Below are positions 1 through 9,400 of a stretch of 64,000 bases of DNA, piece by piece (position 1 is the first letter of the stretch; every line of letters begins with the position of its first letter). A program made the position numbers and the translations under genes. The DNA lies in the IMG/VR virus record IMGVR_UViG_3300010354_000044, positions 62,001 through 126,000 of that record. One strand, 5' to 3'. The notes beneath the pieces were generated by a model. That model was not told where the DNA came from. It saw only the letters and a program-made list of their open reading frames with translations, and did not search any database. Source of the stretch: a virus.

Positions 1-189
1 TTTGACGGTGCCAACCTCACCGGCGCCAACCTCACCGGTGCTGACCTCTTTGACACTGTCATCACTAACGCGAACTTTAGCGGTGCTAACCTCAGCGGTG
101 CTAACCTTAGCCTCGTTGATTTTATTAACTGCAATCTGGTTGGCACCAATTTCGCCGGTGCCAACCTCTACGGCCTCCGCGTTAGCTAA
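1..189 (+). CDS. Pentapeptide-repeat protein, C-terminal part
   Basis: The gene enters from upstream of the window and its last 62 codons read in frame 1 as tandem A(N/D)LxG units (GANLTG, GADLFD, GANLSG) ending VS-stop. Pentapeptide repeats form a right-handed quadrilateral beta-helix; the biochemical role is usually unknown. The N-terminus is missing, so length and partner domains cannot be judged. A second pentapeptide protein lies 0.7 kb downstream. Confidence 0.85.
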   Translation, partial: FDGANLTGANLTGADLFDTVITNANFSGANLSGANLSLVDFINCNLVGTNFAGANLYGLRVS

Positions 190-196
190 CTAAACG

Positions 197-229
197 ACCT
201 ACTACAGGGGTCACTAAATAAGCTGTAGT
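197..229 (+). promoter_or_regulatory. H-type pseudoknot leader element, copy a
   Basis: GACC (197-200) pairs with GGTC (209-212). The enclosed ACTACAG (201-207) pairs with CTGTAGT (223-229) across an A-rich CTAAATAAG linker. The same arrangement with different, compensating stem bases recurs at 1506, 2094, 2213, 2661 and 3327. It lies in the leader of the gene at 337. The ligand or function is unknown. Confidence 0.6.
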
Positions 230-283
230 GCCCTACACCCAATACAAGGGGGTGCCTGGTAGGTTCGACTCCTACCTAGGGTC
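230..283 (+). ncRNA. T-arm-like structured element a
   Basis: Contains GTAGG-TTCGACT-CCTAC at 259-275, a perfect tRNA T-arm (5 bp stem, 7 nt TTCRANY loop), followed by CTAGGGT, which can pair with the upstream CCCTA. There is no room for a D-arm or anticodon arm, so this is not a normal tRNA. A related element follows the pseudoknot at 1506. Confidence 0.45.
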
Positions 284-284
284 T

Positions 285-317
285 GTCAACAATGCTCTTC
301 GTTTTGTTGACGATTTT
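285..317 (+). terminator. Terminator-like hairpin in leader
   Basis: GTCAACAA (285-292) pairs with TTGTTGAC (304-311) and is followed by GATTTTTTA. It sits between the pseudoknot element and the SD of the gene at 337, which would suit an attenuator. Confidence 0.55.
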
Positions 318-336
318 TTAACCATAAGGAGGAAAT

Positions 337-738
337 ATGGCAAGTGTTGACTCTTGGGCTGCAGAGATGCAGTTCAAGGCCCTGTGCAAAAAACGGGGCA
401 TTAAGTTAGTGGCGATATCTGCAAAGGTATTGCCACAGGGGTTACGGTTTGTCGGAAAGCGTAAGCTAGAAAACGCTTTCCGACATTTAAGACTTGCTCA
501 CCCGAGTGGGCAATTTCCAGCCGGCGAGGTCCTGGACCTCGTCTTTTCTCTGGACGCGGTTATCCAGTACCGCGGTCAGGTAATTGGGGTTGATGTGACG
601 ATGGACCCCAGCCAGGTTGCAGCTAAAGAAGAGAAGCTGCGCTCTTTGGCCAAAGCGCACGCTGCGATCGGGATTCAACGCTCAGTGACTTACTGCAGCA
701 CGATTGAATCCTTTGACGAATGGCTGCTGCGCCTATAA
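337..738 (+). CDS. Hypothetical protein, possible PD-(D/E)XK-like core
   Basis: 133 residues with a strong SD (AAGGAGG, 6 nt before ATG). I do not recognise the family with certainty. The central stretch has Asp73, then Asp86-Val-Thr88 on a predicted strand (VIGVDVT), then Lys97 and Lys100 in a helix, a spacing reminiscent of PD-(D/E)XK nuclease cores, but no catalytic Glu is obvious. It sits behind a long structured leader. The coding assignment is firm; the nuclease idea is weak. Confidence 0.75.
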   Translation: MASVDSWAAEMQFKALCKKRGIKLVAISAKVLPQGLRFVGKRKLENAFRHLRLAHPSGQFPAGEVLDLVFSLDAVIQYRGQVIGVDVTMDPSQVAAKEEKLRSLAKAHAAIGIQRSVTYCSTIESFDEWLLRL

Positions 739-785
739 CCCTGCCCCGGTGGGCTACTCATGGTTCAACTCCATGACAGGGCATT
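727..785 (+). ncRNA. T-arm-like structured element d
   Basis: CTGCGCCTATAACCCTG starts a motif repeated at 2604 and 3250. CATGG-TTCAACT-CCATG at 759-775 is another perfect T-arm; CCCTG before and CAGGG after it can close an outer stem, and GCCC-CGGT-GGGC makes a small internal hairpin. It overlaps the end of the previous gene. Function unknown. Confidence 0.4.
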
Positions 786-816
786 GCCTTGAATTCCTTT
801 CTCCAGGAATTTTCAC

Positions 817-882
817 TCAGGTACTTAGAGTACAGGCGCAATCTTGTGTATGGATGCCTTTATGCCTACACAAGCTAGGAGA
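817..882 (+). promoter_or_regulatory. SD-proximal pseudoknot leader, copy 1
   Basis: GTACT/AGTAC forms a short hairpin, then AGGC (834-837) pairs with GCCT (856-859) and CTTGTGTA (843-850) pairs with TACACAAG (867-874) in interleaved order, which is a pseudoknot. The last strand abuts the SD (CTAGGAGA), so folding could gate translation of the gene at 886. The copy at 1617 has compensating changes. Confidence 0.6.
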
Positions 883-885
883 AAC

Positions 886-1488
886 ATGGCTGTACGTCGC
901 GAATTTCAAGTCCTCTCTGCCATTAGCAGTGAAGAGGACGTGTTCGACAATCTCCTGCCCGTGCGGGATATAATCTCAGGCCTAGAAGGCCTGCTATTGT
1001 GTAGTGAGGCCTGTACGTGGCCTCAGGATTTGGTTTACGAAGCAACCTGGCTTGAGGGGTGCTATACTCCTCGGGCAGTTAAGGATGACCCTAGGCTGGC
1101 ACTAGGGTTTCATCCCTATACCGAGACACGGTGGAAATACCACTCAGGCGTCTTACGCCTGAGTACGCAGACTACGGAGGGGTGGATTTCGGTTATCAAA
1201 CGTACTAAACGGGCCATGATGGCCTATCTGGAAGGTATTCATCTTCCAGAGGTAGACCTCTGCGGGGTAGACCTTTGGAAGGCTGACCTTCGGGGGGCAA
1301 ACCTTCAGGGGGCAGACCTCAGGGGAGCTGACCTCCGAAGGGCTAACCTTCAAGGGGCTGACCTTCAAGGGGCTGACCTTCGAGGAGCTAAGCTTCTAGA
1401 GGCCAACCTTCTAGAGGCTGACCTTCGGGGAGCCGACCTTTGGGGGGCTTTAGTAGAGAAGGCCACCCTACAAAAGGCGAAGACCTAA
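886..1488 (+). CDS. Pentapeptide-repeat protein
   Basis: 200 residues from the ATG at 886, chosen because CTAGGAGA lies 3-10 nt upstream; the upstream in-frame ATG at 844 falls inside the structured leader. The first ~115 residues are unlike known domains. From about residue 117 to the end runs an uninterrupted series of (V/A)DL-x-G and ANL-x-G pentapeptides forming a beta-helix. Some pentapeptide proteins mimic DNA and bind gyrase, but nothing here shows that. Confidence 0.85.
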   Translation: MAVRREFQVLSAISSEEDVFDNLLPVRDIISGLEGLLLCSEACTWPQDLVYEATWLEGCYTPRAVKDDPRLALGFHPYTETRWKYHSGVLRLSTQTTEGWISVIKRTKRAMMAYLEGIHLPEVDLCGVDLWKADLRGANLQGADLRGADLRRANLQGADLQGADLRGAKLLEANLLEADLRGADLWGALVEKATLQKAKT

Positions 1489-1505
1489 AGTTACTTCCCT
1501 GCTTG

Positions 1506-1538
1506 ACCTACTACAGGGGTCATTAAATAAGCTGTAGT
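1506..1538 (+). promoter_or_regulatory. H-type pseudoknot leader element, copy b
   Basis: GACC/GGTC stem, with ACTACAG (1510-1516) pairing with CTGTAGT (1532-1538) across ATTAAATAAG. Nearly identical to copy a and located in the leader of the gene at 1686. Confidence 0.6.
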
Positions 1539-1588
1539 GCCCTACTCTGGTGAGCTAGGTGCGGTCCGATTCCGCACTAGGGTTTTGC
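1539..1588 (+). ncRNA. T-arm-like structured element b
   Basis: TGCGG-TCCGATT-CCGCA at 1560-1576 mimics a tRNA T-arm and is followed by CTAGGGT as in copy a, pairing with the upstream CCCTA. The T-stem sequence differs completely from copy a but keeps pairing. Confidence 0.45.
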
Positions 1589-1616
1589 TTTGTCTATTTA
1601 TCTCCATTTAGACACA

Positions 1617-1680
1617 CAGGTACTTAGAGTACAGGCGCAATCTTACTTGGGACGCCTTTATGCCCTTGTAAGCTAGGAGA
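1617..1680 (+). promoter_or_regulatory. SD-proximal pseudoknot leader, copy 2
   Basis: AGGCG (1633-1637) pairs with CGCCT (1653-1657) and CTTAC (1642-1646) with GTAAG (1668-1672), interleaved as in copy 1 but with altered bases. The SD CTAGGAGA follows directly. Confidence 0.6.
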
Positions 1681-1685
1681 ACATC

Positions 1686-2084
1686 ATGTCTATTATCAAA
1701 CAGACTTCTTCAGTAGTCCCGACTATTGAGGAAGCAACTGCCCTAGCATGCACCCTACGGATGCAGGGGATACCCTGCTATGTGGGGAAAGTTGGAACCC
1801 ACTACCGGGTAGACCCGGCTCTTCCCAAGCAGTACAAGAAACGGGCTAGTAAGAGACCTGCCCGGGACTACATTTCCCTCCTAGGAGGGGATGACTGGTG
1901 CCTTAAGGCGCCGACCAAAGTCCCAAAAACGGGAGACTGGGTGGATTGTACCCCCGAAATGGGGGTGGCGGCCTGCCAGGCCGCTTTGGCAGAGAGGGAC
2001 TGGGAGCTAGTCTCCCGGTTAGAGGTAACGTATTGCGGTAAACCCGCAATACGGGCGACCTATAGCAAGGTACGCCCTAAATAA
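1686..2084 (+). CDS. Hypothetical protein
   Basis: 132 residues, start supported by GCTAGGAGA upstream. Not recognised. The N-terminal half reads as a small alpha/beta segment (TIEEATALACTLRMQGIPCY), similar in style to proteins handling short-term binding, and is followed by a basic stretch (KQYKKRASKRPARD). Expression is probably controlled by the double leader structures. Confidence 0.75.
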   Translation: MSIIKQTSSVVPTIEEATALACTLRMQGIPCYVGKVGTHYRVDPALPKQYKKRASKRPARDYISLLGGDDWCLKAPTKVPKTGDWVDCTPEMGVAACQAALAERDWELVSRLEVTYCGKPAIRATYSKVRPK

Positions 2085-2093
2085 CCAGCCACC

Positions 2094-2127
2094 GACCTGA
2101 CACCACGGTCGTTAAATAAAAGGTGAC
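2094..2127 (+). promoter_or_regulatory. H-type pseudoknot leader element, copy c
   Basis: GACC (2094-2097) with GGTC (2107-2110); CACC within the loop pairs with GGTG after GTTAAATAAAA. Bases differ from copies a and b but pairing is kept. Confidence 0.5.
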
Positions 2128-2184
2128 GCCGAGCCCGAGGGATTGTTTATATCCATAGCGTGGTGCCTGTGCAATTCAGGCTTA

Positions 2185-2216
2185 AATTGGCGTGCCGGTT
2201 TGAATCCGGCGTGACT
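2185..2216 (+). ncRNA. T-arm-like structured element c
   Basis: GCCGG-TTTGAAT-CCGGC at 2194-2210, with extension to GGCGTG/CGTGAC-like flanks, mimics a T-arm. It sits between two pseudoknot copies. Confidence 0.4.
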
Positions 2217-2245
2217 TTGCCAGGTAGTCATTAAATATGCCCGGA
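2213..2245 (+). promoter_or_regulatory. H-type pseudoknot leader element, copy d
   Basis: TGAC (2213) pairs with GTCA (2227-2230) before TTAAATAT; CCAGG in the loop faces CCCGG downstream (one mismatch). The weakest copy. A CCTAG/CTAGG hairpin follows before the SD of the gene at 2299. Confidence 0.4.
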
Positions 2246-2298
2246 CGGTTTGCCTAGTCCGCGAAAGCTAGGTTAGTTTATCCCGAAGGAGGGAAATT

Positions 2299-2526
2299 AT
2301 GGGCCTCTTTTACGCCGCTGCTACCCGGTGTTCCTGTGGCGATTTTGTGCTTGTCTGGAACGAGGAGACGGGGGTTCAATACCCCGTCCACAGATCTGTG
2401 CCCAAAGATGGGCACTGGTATAGATTAATCATCGTTGAATACAACGAGAGCCATCTGTACAGATGGCTTCGTCGGGATTATATCCCGGGGGTTCAGTTCC
2501 AAGAATTCCAGGGTGTAGAAGAATAA
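2299..2526 (+). CDS. Hypothetical protein
   Basis: 75 residues, SD GAAGGAGGG 6 nt upstream. Rich in aromatic residues, with a CSC pair near residue 12. Not recognised. Confidence 0.7.
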   Translation: MGLFYAAATRCSCGDFVLVWNEETGVQYPVHRSVPKDGHWYRLIIVEYNESHLYRWLRRDYIPGVQFQEFQGVEE

Positions 2527-2547
2527 ACCCTGGAATTTAAACTCTGT

Positions 2548-2597
2548 CTAAGCTGCGCCAATTAATCTAATTCTGCTTTGCAGCCTAGGCAGAGTTC
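2548..2597 (+). terminator. Long intergenic hairpin
   Basis: ACTCTGTCTAAGCTGC pairs with GCAGCCTAGGCAGAGT almost throughout. No clear T-tract, so it may be an RNA-processing or stability element rather than a terminator. A similar hairpin lies at 3181. Confidence 0.5.
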
Positions 2598-2603
2598 TAT
2601 TCG

Positions 2604-2633
2604 CTGCGCCTGTCGCCTGCCCCTGTAGGCTAC
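2604..2633 (+). repeat. CTGCGCC...GGCTAC leader repeat
   Basis: CTGCGCCTGTCGCCTGCCCC then TGTAGGCTAC; the same block with small changes is at 727 and 3250. Here no T-arm follows. Confidence 0.5.
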
Positions 2634-2660
2634 TTGCGCAGCTATTTAGTCAATCCATGA

Positions 2661-2691
2661 CCCAGACATAGGGTCATTAAATATATATGTC
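2661..2691 (+). promoter_or_regulatory. H-type pseudoknot leader element, copy e
   Basis: GACCC pairs with GGGTC (2671-2675); the enclosed GACATA (2665-2670) pairs with TATGTC (2686-2691) across ATTAAATATA. A TCCAGC/GCTGGA hairpin (2699-2720) follows, then the SD. Confidence 0.6.
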
Positions 2692-2749
2692 CGGTTTGTC
2701 CAGCCCGTCCAAAGCTGGATTACTCACCTATTCCCAAGGAGGGAACATC

Positions 2750-3175
2750 ATGAGTTTAGTAATTCGGAATATGCCAGCCCACACCGCGTGGGTTGAGTAT
2801 CAACGGGCCATTAAGGCTCTGGAGACCCGGTTGGCCCAAGAAGGGCTCCGTAGGTATACCTACGGATGGGATACGAAGCTCACGGAAATAGCTCCCCCTA
2901 CGGAGGGGGAGCTTTGGTCTTGTAACGAGGACCTGGCTGCCTACCTCCACGAGATTGTGGAGCTATATATCCCGGAGGAAGGCCTCCGGGGGCCGGATAA
3001 GGCCAGATTAGTACTCAGACTTCAGGCGTTAAGGGCGCTTGGGGTTAAAGCCCCACCGGGCAATGTATATAGTATTTACAGGTTGCTAGGGGGCGAAGGT
3101 CCCCCTGCCCAGAACTTGAAGCTCCGCCTTACGGAGCTCATAAACTTCCTGGAACGCAACGAGGAAGTTTATTAA
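2750..3175 (+). CDS. Hypothetical protein
   Basis: 141 residues from the ATG behind AAGGAGGG; an in-frame upstream TTG at 2687 lies within the conserved leader hairpin and is not used. The sequence is helical (AIKALETRLAQEGLRRY, LVLRLQALRALG). The leader from the pseudoknot to the ATG is almost the same as that of the giant gene, so the two are probably co-regulated. Confidence 0.75.
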   Translation: MSLVIRNMPAHTAWVEYQRAIKALETRLAQEGLRRYTYGWDTKLTEIAPPTEGELWSCNEDLAAYLHEIVELYIPEEGLRGPDKARLVLRLQALRALGVKAPPGNVYSIYRLLGGEGPPAQNLKLRLTELINFLERNEEVY

Positions 3176-3180
3176 CTAGC

Positions 3181-3236
3181 AGCCGGAGTATAAGCTGCGC
3201 CTATTGGCTGTATACACGCAGTTTCTACTCCGGCTA
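3181..3236 (+). terminator. Long intergenic hairpin
   Basis: AGCCGGAGTA pairs with TACTCCGGCT and the inner AGCTGCG with CGCAGTT. Same design as the hairpin at 2548, including an internal GCTGCGCC. Confidence 0.5.
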
Positions 3237-3249
3237 AGTGGGTGTGTCT

Positions 3250-3320
3250 GCTGCGCCTATCCCCTGCCCCTGTCGGCTACCTGTAGGACTATTCCTACTT
3301 ATGGCTGACAGGGGCATTTT
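3250..3320 (+). ncRNA. Structured leader element with 9-bp closing stem
   Basis: GCCCCTGTC (3266-3274) pairs perfectly with GACAGGGGC (3307-3315) and encloses GTAGGA/TCCTAC (3283-3298). The start repeats the CTGCGCC...GGCTAC block of 727 and 2604. Confidence 0.5.
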
Positions 3321-3326
3321 GCTTTG

Positions 3327-3358
3327 ACCCAGATATGGGGTCGTTAAATATACGTATT
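3327..3358 (+). promoter_or_regulatory. H-type pseudoknot leader element, copy f
   Basis: GACCC/GGGTC stem, with GATATG (3332-3337) pairing with CGTATT (3353-3358) across GTTAAATATA. Directly precedes the giant gene; a TCCAGC/GCTGGA hairpin and SD follow. Confidence 0.6.
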
Positions 3359-3416
3359 CGGTTTGTCCAGCCCGCCCAAAGCTGGATTAGTAAATTATTC
3401 CCAAGGAGGGAACATC

Positions 3417-6400
3417 ATGGCTATTTTGACCATTCTTACCGTTACCGCTACTATCTCAGCCTCCGCCCCTGGGGCTAAGCCCAAAGCGCGTAAGCGCCCC
3501 AACCGTGCTGCACAAAAAGCACAGCAACGCAGGGCCGCATTCTTACGTCGTAAGCGGCAGTCCCGTAATGGGCGCCGCCCATTCCATGGGGTGCGGTATT
3601 GTAATATTGCTGATAGGCCCAAGGCCCGTCAGCAGAAGTTTTGGGCCCGTGCCCGTAAGCTGGGAGTTGCCAGGGAGGTAGCCCACCTCCTATGGATGGG
3701 CGACGACTTAGGCGCCAGGCGCGTCCTTAAGGAGGCCCGGCGGCGCTACCAAGTAAAGCGTAGCCTTGTGCTGCGCACCCCGGTTGATAGCCGGGGGGAC
3801 GAAGCTTTACAGGCCAGGCCCAGTCTAAAACCCTCCACCGGGAGGGTATTTGAGAGGGGCACTAAAGGGAAACCCCCACGTAACTGGGGGTTGACGAAAA
3901 AGTCCCAGCCAGAGCCTAGCTGGCGGGACTTCCTTGTTAAGGCTAGGGAGGTTCACCGGGACATCCTAGCTGACCTGGTTAGGGTCGTGGGTGGGGAGCC
4001 TACAGACACCGTTGTCTGTATGGCCCAAACCCCTCCTCCCCCTTCCCCCCAAGGGCGGCAGTCTACCCTCCAAAGGGTAAATGGGCTAGGGCTACCGTTT
4101 GAGCTGTCGGAGGACCAGCTCACCGCCCTAGACAAGATGCTGGCGTTCGCAGAGAGCCCGGCCCGTGGAGGTACCTTTACCTTAGAAGGGTACGCGGGTA
4201 CAGGTAAGACTACTTTGCTACCTATTTTCCTACGGTTACTGCCAAGGAATATCCGGGCGGCTACCGCAGTAACCGCGCTCAGTAACAAGGCGGCGCGTGT
4301 ACTGTCTGAGAAGCTACGGGGCCAAGGTTTACGTGTAGAGGCTTCTACCATTCACAAGCTTCTAGGTATTAAGGCTATCAAACAGAATGCAGAGATTCAG
4401 TTTGATAGGGGAGGGAGCTGCACTATCAGCGAAAACTTGCTCGTTATCGTAGACGAGGCGTCTATGCTGGGCGAGGTCTTATGGAACCATATGACTTCCT
4501 ACTTCAAGAGCATTAAGTTCTTATTTACAGGCGACCCAGCTCAGTTACCGCCTGTTAACGAAACTGGGGCTCCGTGTTTTAGCTTGGCTGATGACTATGC
4601 CAAGTTGACTAAGGTCCTTCGGCATGGCGGTCCAGTTCTACGTGAGTCAACGCTAGTCCGTGACCTGGGGCATGGTACTTACCACCCGGCTCAGTCGCTG
4701 AGTGAAGGTAATAACGTCTTCTGTTATCAGCACATTAACTGGTTTAAGGTCATTAGTGGGTTGGTAAGTGACCCTGAGAAGTGGGCCAAATTTACCGATG
4801 ATCCTAACTTCTTTAGGATTGTGGCCTGGCGTAACGCTAGGGTTGCTGAGCTAAATACCTATGTCCGCCAACTATTGCACGTAGGGAAAAAGCTGGAGCG
4901 TTTCATGGTGGGGGACCTTGTCATATTAGACGCCCCGTATGAAGACCTCTTTACAGGGGATGAGTTTTGGGTACGTGCTGTAAATAATGGCAAGGTTGAT
5001 GGCTGGAATTGCCTGGAGATTACCTTGGAACCGGTGCATGATGCAAAGGCTGAAACTATAGTACGAGTGCTTGCTGCGGAGGAAGCAAGCCGGTACAAGC
5101 AAGAGTCAGACCGGTTACGTGAACTGGCAACACAGCATGTTATTCCTTGGGCGGAGTACTGGGCGTTGCAAGAATTATTCGCAGGGCTCAGTTATGGCTA
5201 TGCTATGACAGTCCACAAGTCTCAAGGGTCTACGTTTCGTAACGTTCTGGTGGACTATAGCGACATCAAGTTATGTAGGGGTCTTGAGCTTAATAAGCTT
5301 ATCTACGTAGCTATAAGTCGTGCGTCTAAGAACGTCATTATGAACGTAGGCACGAGTCCCATTTATGAGCGGGTGAAACCTGCCGGGGAAATTGATACAG
5401 GACCGCCGGAAATACCAGAACCCCCGGTGGTGAATGCCCAGGAGCCTGTGGTAGAGGAGGCCCCGCCTACCTTGCCAGAGGAAGAGTCTGTTGCTGAGGT
5501 AGGCGCGAGCGTCTCTATTGCTGTTGCTCCACAAGAGCCGGCAGTAGAGGAAACTCAGGCTGCGCCTATTAACACAGGGCAGCCTGTGACGGAAACAACC
5601 ACGAAGGAGGAAACTATGTGGTTTGTAGAGATTGACGTAGCGGAACTCACGTTCTTTGCTACAAAGACCAATCATGCGGGTACATTCCCCGTCAACGGTC
5701 TAGAAGTCTTTAAGAAGGGCTTGCTAGGCAAGGGGTATAAGCTTGTGGAAACGCAAGTAGGCCCCGAAGGGGAGGAGCTTAAGCTCGTCTACGCTAAGCA
5801 GCCGCCTACGGCGCTTGGTGGAGAACGAGCCCCGGCTGACCCGCCTGACCAGCCGTTTGCTTCTGGCAACGTAGCCCAGTTCAAGCAGACGGTGCTGAAC
5901 TTTATTGCTCAGCGACTCGGGAAGCTGCACCAGCAGTATCCCGAGTCTGGTATGCGGGAGTTGATCGTCCGCATGACAGAGGCGATTAACTACAGCCCGC
6001 GGGATGCCTTCTTCGCCGCTCCGCTCAGTGACATGCTAAGTATGTGGGTATTTGAGGCGACCCACTCTAAGGAGCTTGGTAACCGGCCTATTCCGGTTAT
6101 TGAGAAGGAGGCTTACTACCTCTCTGGTAAGTGCCTCACTGGGCGCCCGTCGCTGATCGGAGACTTGGACCTTCTGTTGAGCCGCCAACGGCTTGACATT
6201 GAAGGCGATAGTTACCGCCTGCGGTATCCCATTGAGCAGGTAGAGGCGGCGATACTGGACGCTGAGGGCCGGGATCTCTATGAGGGTTACCGGGTTATCC
6301 TCAGCGAGGGTATCAAAAGCCACGCTGTCCTCAATGGTAACTTCCCCCACCTAGGGGTTGAAGTTGAGGATATGGCGGCAGCGCTGACTGTCCACCAGCT

Positions 6401-9400
6401 AGCGCCCAGTGCCTTTAGCTATGGCCTGCCTATCGTCAAGGCTGTGCTTGCAGAGCACCTGGCCGAGGTGCTTTGTCAACTTGGCTATAGCGAGGCTGTA
6501 GCAGGGATGGTAAGCATCCCTGCTGGGTGGAATCTGCCTTGCCCGCAGATGACTGTCGCTAAGCTCAAGAATATGCTTGAGTACATTAGCGACGTGTTCT
6601 CTTCTTTTGGTATCAAGGATTACGAGTATATCTCGTTGAGTCCTGATGCCACGGAGGAGAAGTTCACCGTGTACATCTGCGGCATTGAATTTGCCGTGGA
6701 TGCTCAAGGTGTAACCTTGGTTGACGCGCTGAATCAGAAGGCCATATACGCCACGTATATGGCCCTTCCTATTTGCCATAGAAGCATCCGGGAGGATGAA
6801 GGCGCTTTGATGAGCCCTCACGCGGTCTTCGCCTATATGCTAGCTGAGGTTGTCTTGCCTCTGCTAGTTCGGGTAGACCGTGATAGCTACCGGAATAGGC
6901 TGGTAGGTAGCAATGTCATGCAAACCTACTTCCGAGTAGCTGGGGCGGTAAACACGTATCTTCGTAATTACGTGTCTATTGACCTCCGTTCAGCTACCAT
7001 CGGTGAGCTAGACGACGCAGCAGAAGCCCGCAACCGGGGTGTCGTGGCAGTAGCCTTGAACTACCCCCGCTCCCTATACCGGGATGCTCTGCCTTCAGAG
7101 GTCAAGTCTGGCAATGGATTCTCCATGCTTAACGTAGGCCTTATGAAGGGAAACATCTACGTTGGGGGTGGCAAGGCTATGCCTTCTGAGCTCAGCGTAG
7201 AGGAACGGCAGAACCTAATCCTTGAGCGCGCTGCGCTTAAGACTTTGGGTTACGCTAACACTCAAGTAGTCCACAAGCGGATGCTTGAGCTCGGCTTCTG
7301 CCAAGAGCCGTTCGGGCGGATGACTGTGGTATCGCAGGACATCCATGGCATTAACTTCACAGGTCAGAAAGAAGCTGTGAAGGACTTCTGGGAAAGCCAG
7401 GGCGTCGTAGATGTCATGGAGGTGGCTGCAATCCTAGGCTGCAGAGCAGACTGGACGGAGATCGCGCGAGAAACTTTCGTCGCGTTGTCCAATAAGGGCG
7501 CTAAGCAGCTCAAGCGGACGGCCAACTTCTACCACAATGGCTGTATCTTCATTAGCCAGGCGGTGCAGGCGGCTCAGACCAACGGGGTCTTCAATGAAAT
7601 CAAGGCACTGGCTGTTAAGGCAATTATTGCCAACAGTGCTTTATTCGGTGGCCCTGGTATGGTTTGGGCTAACAAGCAGAAGATTCAGGACATGGGCATC
7701 CGGTACCGCACCGGTGGCCAGGTCTATGAATTCAGCTCCGAGAGTCAGCTGTACTGCGAAGGCTTCGCTTATGAAGCTCAGCATTATAACGAGCACTCCG
7801 GCTGGAACAGCGTGGAGCCTGTAGACCTCCATGTTGTAGAAGGCCGGCCCTTCGGCTTGCTCATCAAGCACGACGGGTACGAGGCAAACATCTCTGCAGA
7901 GCAGAGTGGCCAGGTCACTAAGATCATGTGGCGCTGGGTCACGAAGTTCAATGCCGAGGTGATGGAACTCCGGCTCATCTATGATAAGCGGGAGTATGGC
8001 GCCTTTAAGATCCGTAATGGCTACAAGGGCCTAGTTGCCTTCGTTGAGCCTGAACTGATCGGCAAGGGTGCTGACCTGGTTATCTTCGGGGATGCCAATA
8101 AAACCATGGACATTCTCTACTCCCGCCTACGGGAGGCCGCAGAGAGCTTCGTCCGGGTGCCCCGTGGAACTACCGTTACCCTTAACGGTAAGGACTATGA
8201 TCTCCGCGAGCTGCTGCGTTCATTGAACCAGCAGGCTGGTCCGGCCATGGGTATGGCTATTGAAGACTATGACAGGGATGATCGCCTGTTCATTGACTTC
8301 AAGCTGTTGGCTAAAGGCGCTTACGACATTGTAGGCGAGCTCTTTGAAGCTATCTTTGGCCAGTCCCACTGGTTCCGTTTTGATGGGCCCGACCTGGTCA
8401 AGTTCACGGCCCAGTATTACGGAGCCAAAGCGGAAGCCAACGAAGGCTGGCGTAAGCTGGTTCCTGCTGAGCTTAAGGGTCTAGGCTACCCGAACGCCGT
8501 CGGTTTTACCGATGGTAAAGTAAATGACCCGCATAGCAATGTGCTGGTTGTTGAAGAGGGTGTCGTGCACCACCGTTCCTGGGTCTATGCCGCTAAAGAC
8601 GGTATTGACCTGTATGTTCCGATTAAGCCGGAATATACCACCGTCAGCCAGAACGTGAACTATGCACCTTTGGCTCTCGGCCCTATTGTAGACCCCAGTA
8701 TCCCGACTGAGGTGGCCCGGGAGCTCATCCATGCTGGTGAGGCCAATCGGACCAAGTACACGCTTCTGCATATTTTGCGGAAGCATAGCCTGGGTCCTGT
8801 GGCGTTCACGATGGGTGGCGTTGAAGTGCAGACCGTAACTCTGGCTAGCACGGATACGTTTGCTGGCTTCTTTGGTGAGCATACCCAGATGCTTCAGCAC
8901 AAACGGGCCCTCAGCCGCACTAGTTTTGTACGCGCACTCTGCAACCTATTGCAGACTAAAGTGCTGTGCGTGGAAACTAGTAGATGGACCGAGAGTGGTA
9001 GGGTGATGGCTAACATTTACCTACCTCTGTTGTCCAGCTTTATCATCGGCTCGCTGGATGACCATGCCGATGAGAGCAGCCTCGCGGGTAATGCCTTCAT
9101 GTTCTTTGACATGTGGGCCGCGGGTGAATCGCTCAGTAGCCCAGCCATGGTCAAGATTGCAACTACCATAAGCAATCTGATCAGCAAGCTCTGCGACGGT
9201 AATCGTATGCAGAAGCAGCTGACCTATGGTCCTACCGCTGTAGGTGCGAAGTTGGGTGCATTGCCCATTATCCCCACTGGGGAGCTATGGGTGCTGCGTG
9301 GTGGCGAAGTGCATCGTCGCTTGAAAGTGCGCTTTGGCGATGCCATTAACAATGGCTACGTCATGATGGTGCGTGCGCCTATGACCCGTTCTTGCATCTG

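Noticed and set aside
2-193. Open frame giving a Thr/Pro/Leu repeat protein
   Set aside because: It is a +1-frame shadow of the pentapeptide-repeat gene in frame 1, which has the expected ANLxG pattern.
230-290. A true tRNA gene
   Set aside because: T-arm is perfect, but there is no D-arm, anticodon arm or full acceptor stem.
201-3350. T4-like late promoters (TATAAATA)
   Set aside because: TTAAATA is conserved, but it sits between covarying RNA strands, so an RNA element explains it better.
197-3358. preQ1-I riboswitch
   Set aside because: Topology is similar, but the conserved bases of preQ1-I are not present and the downstream genes are not queuosine genes.
7537-7824. Plus-strand open frame inside the giant gene
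   Set aside because: Shadow in another frame of the polymerase-like module; no SD.
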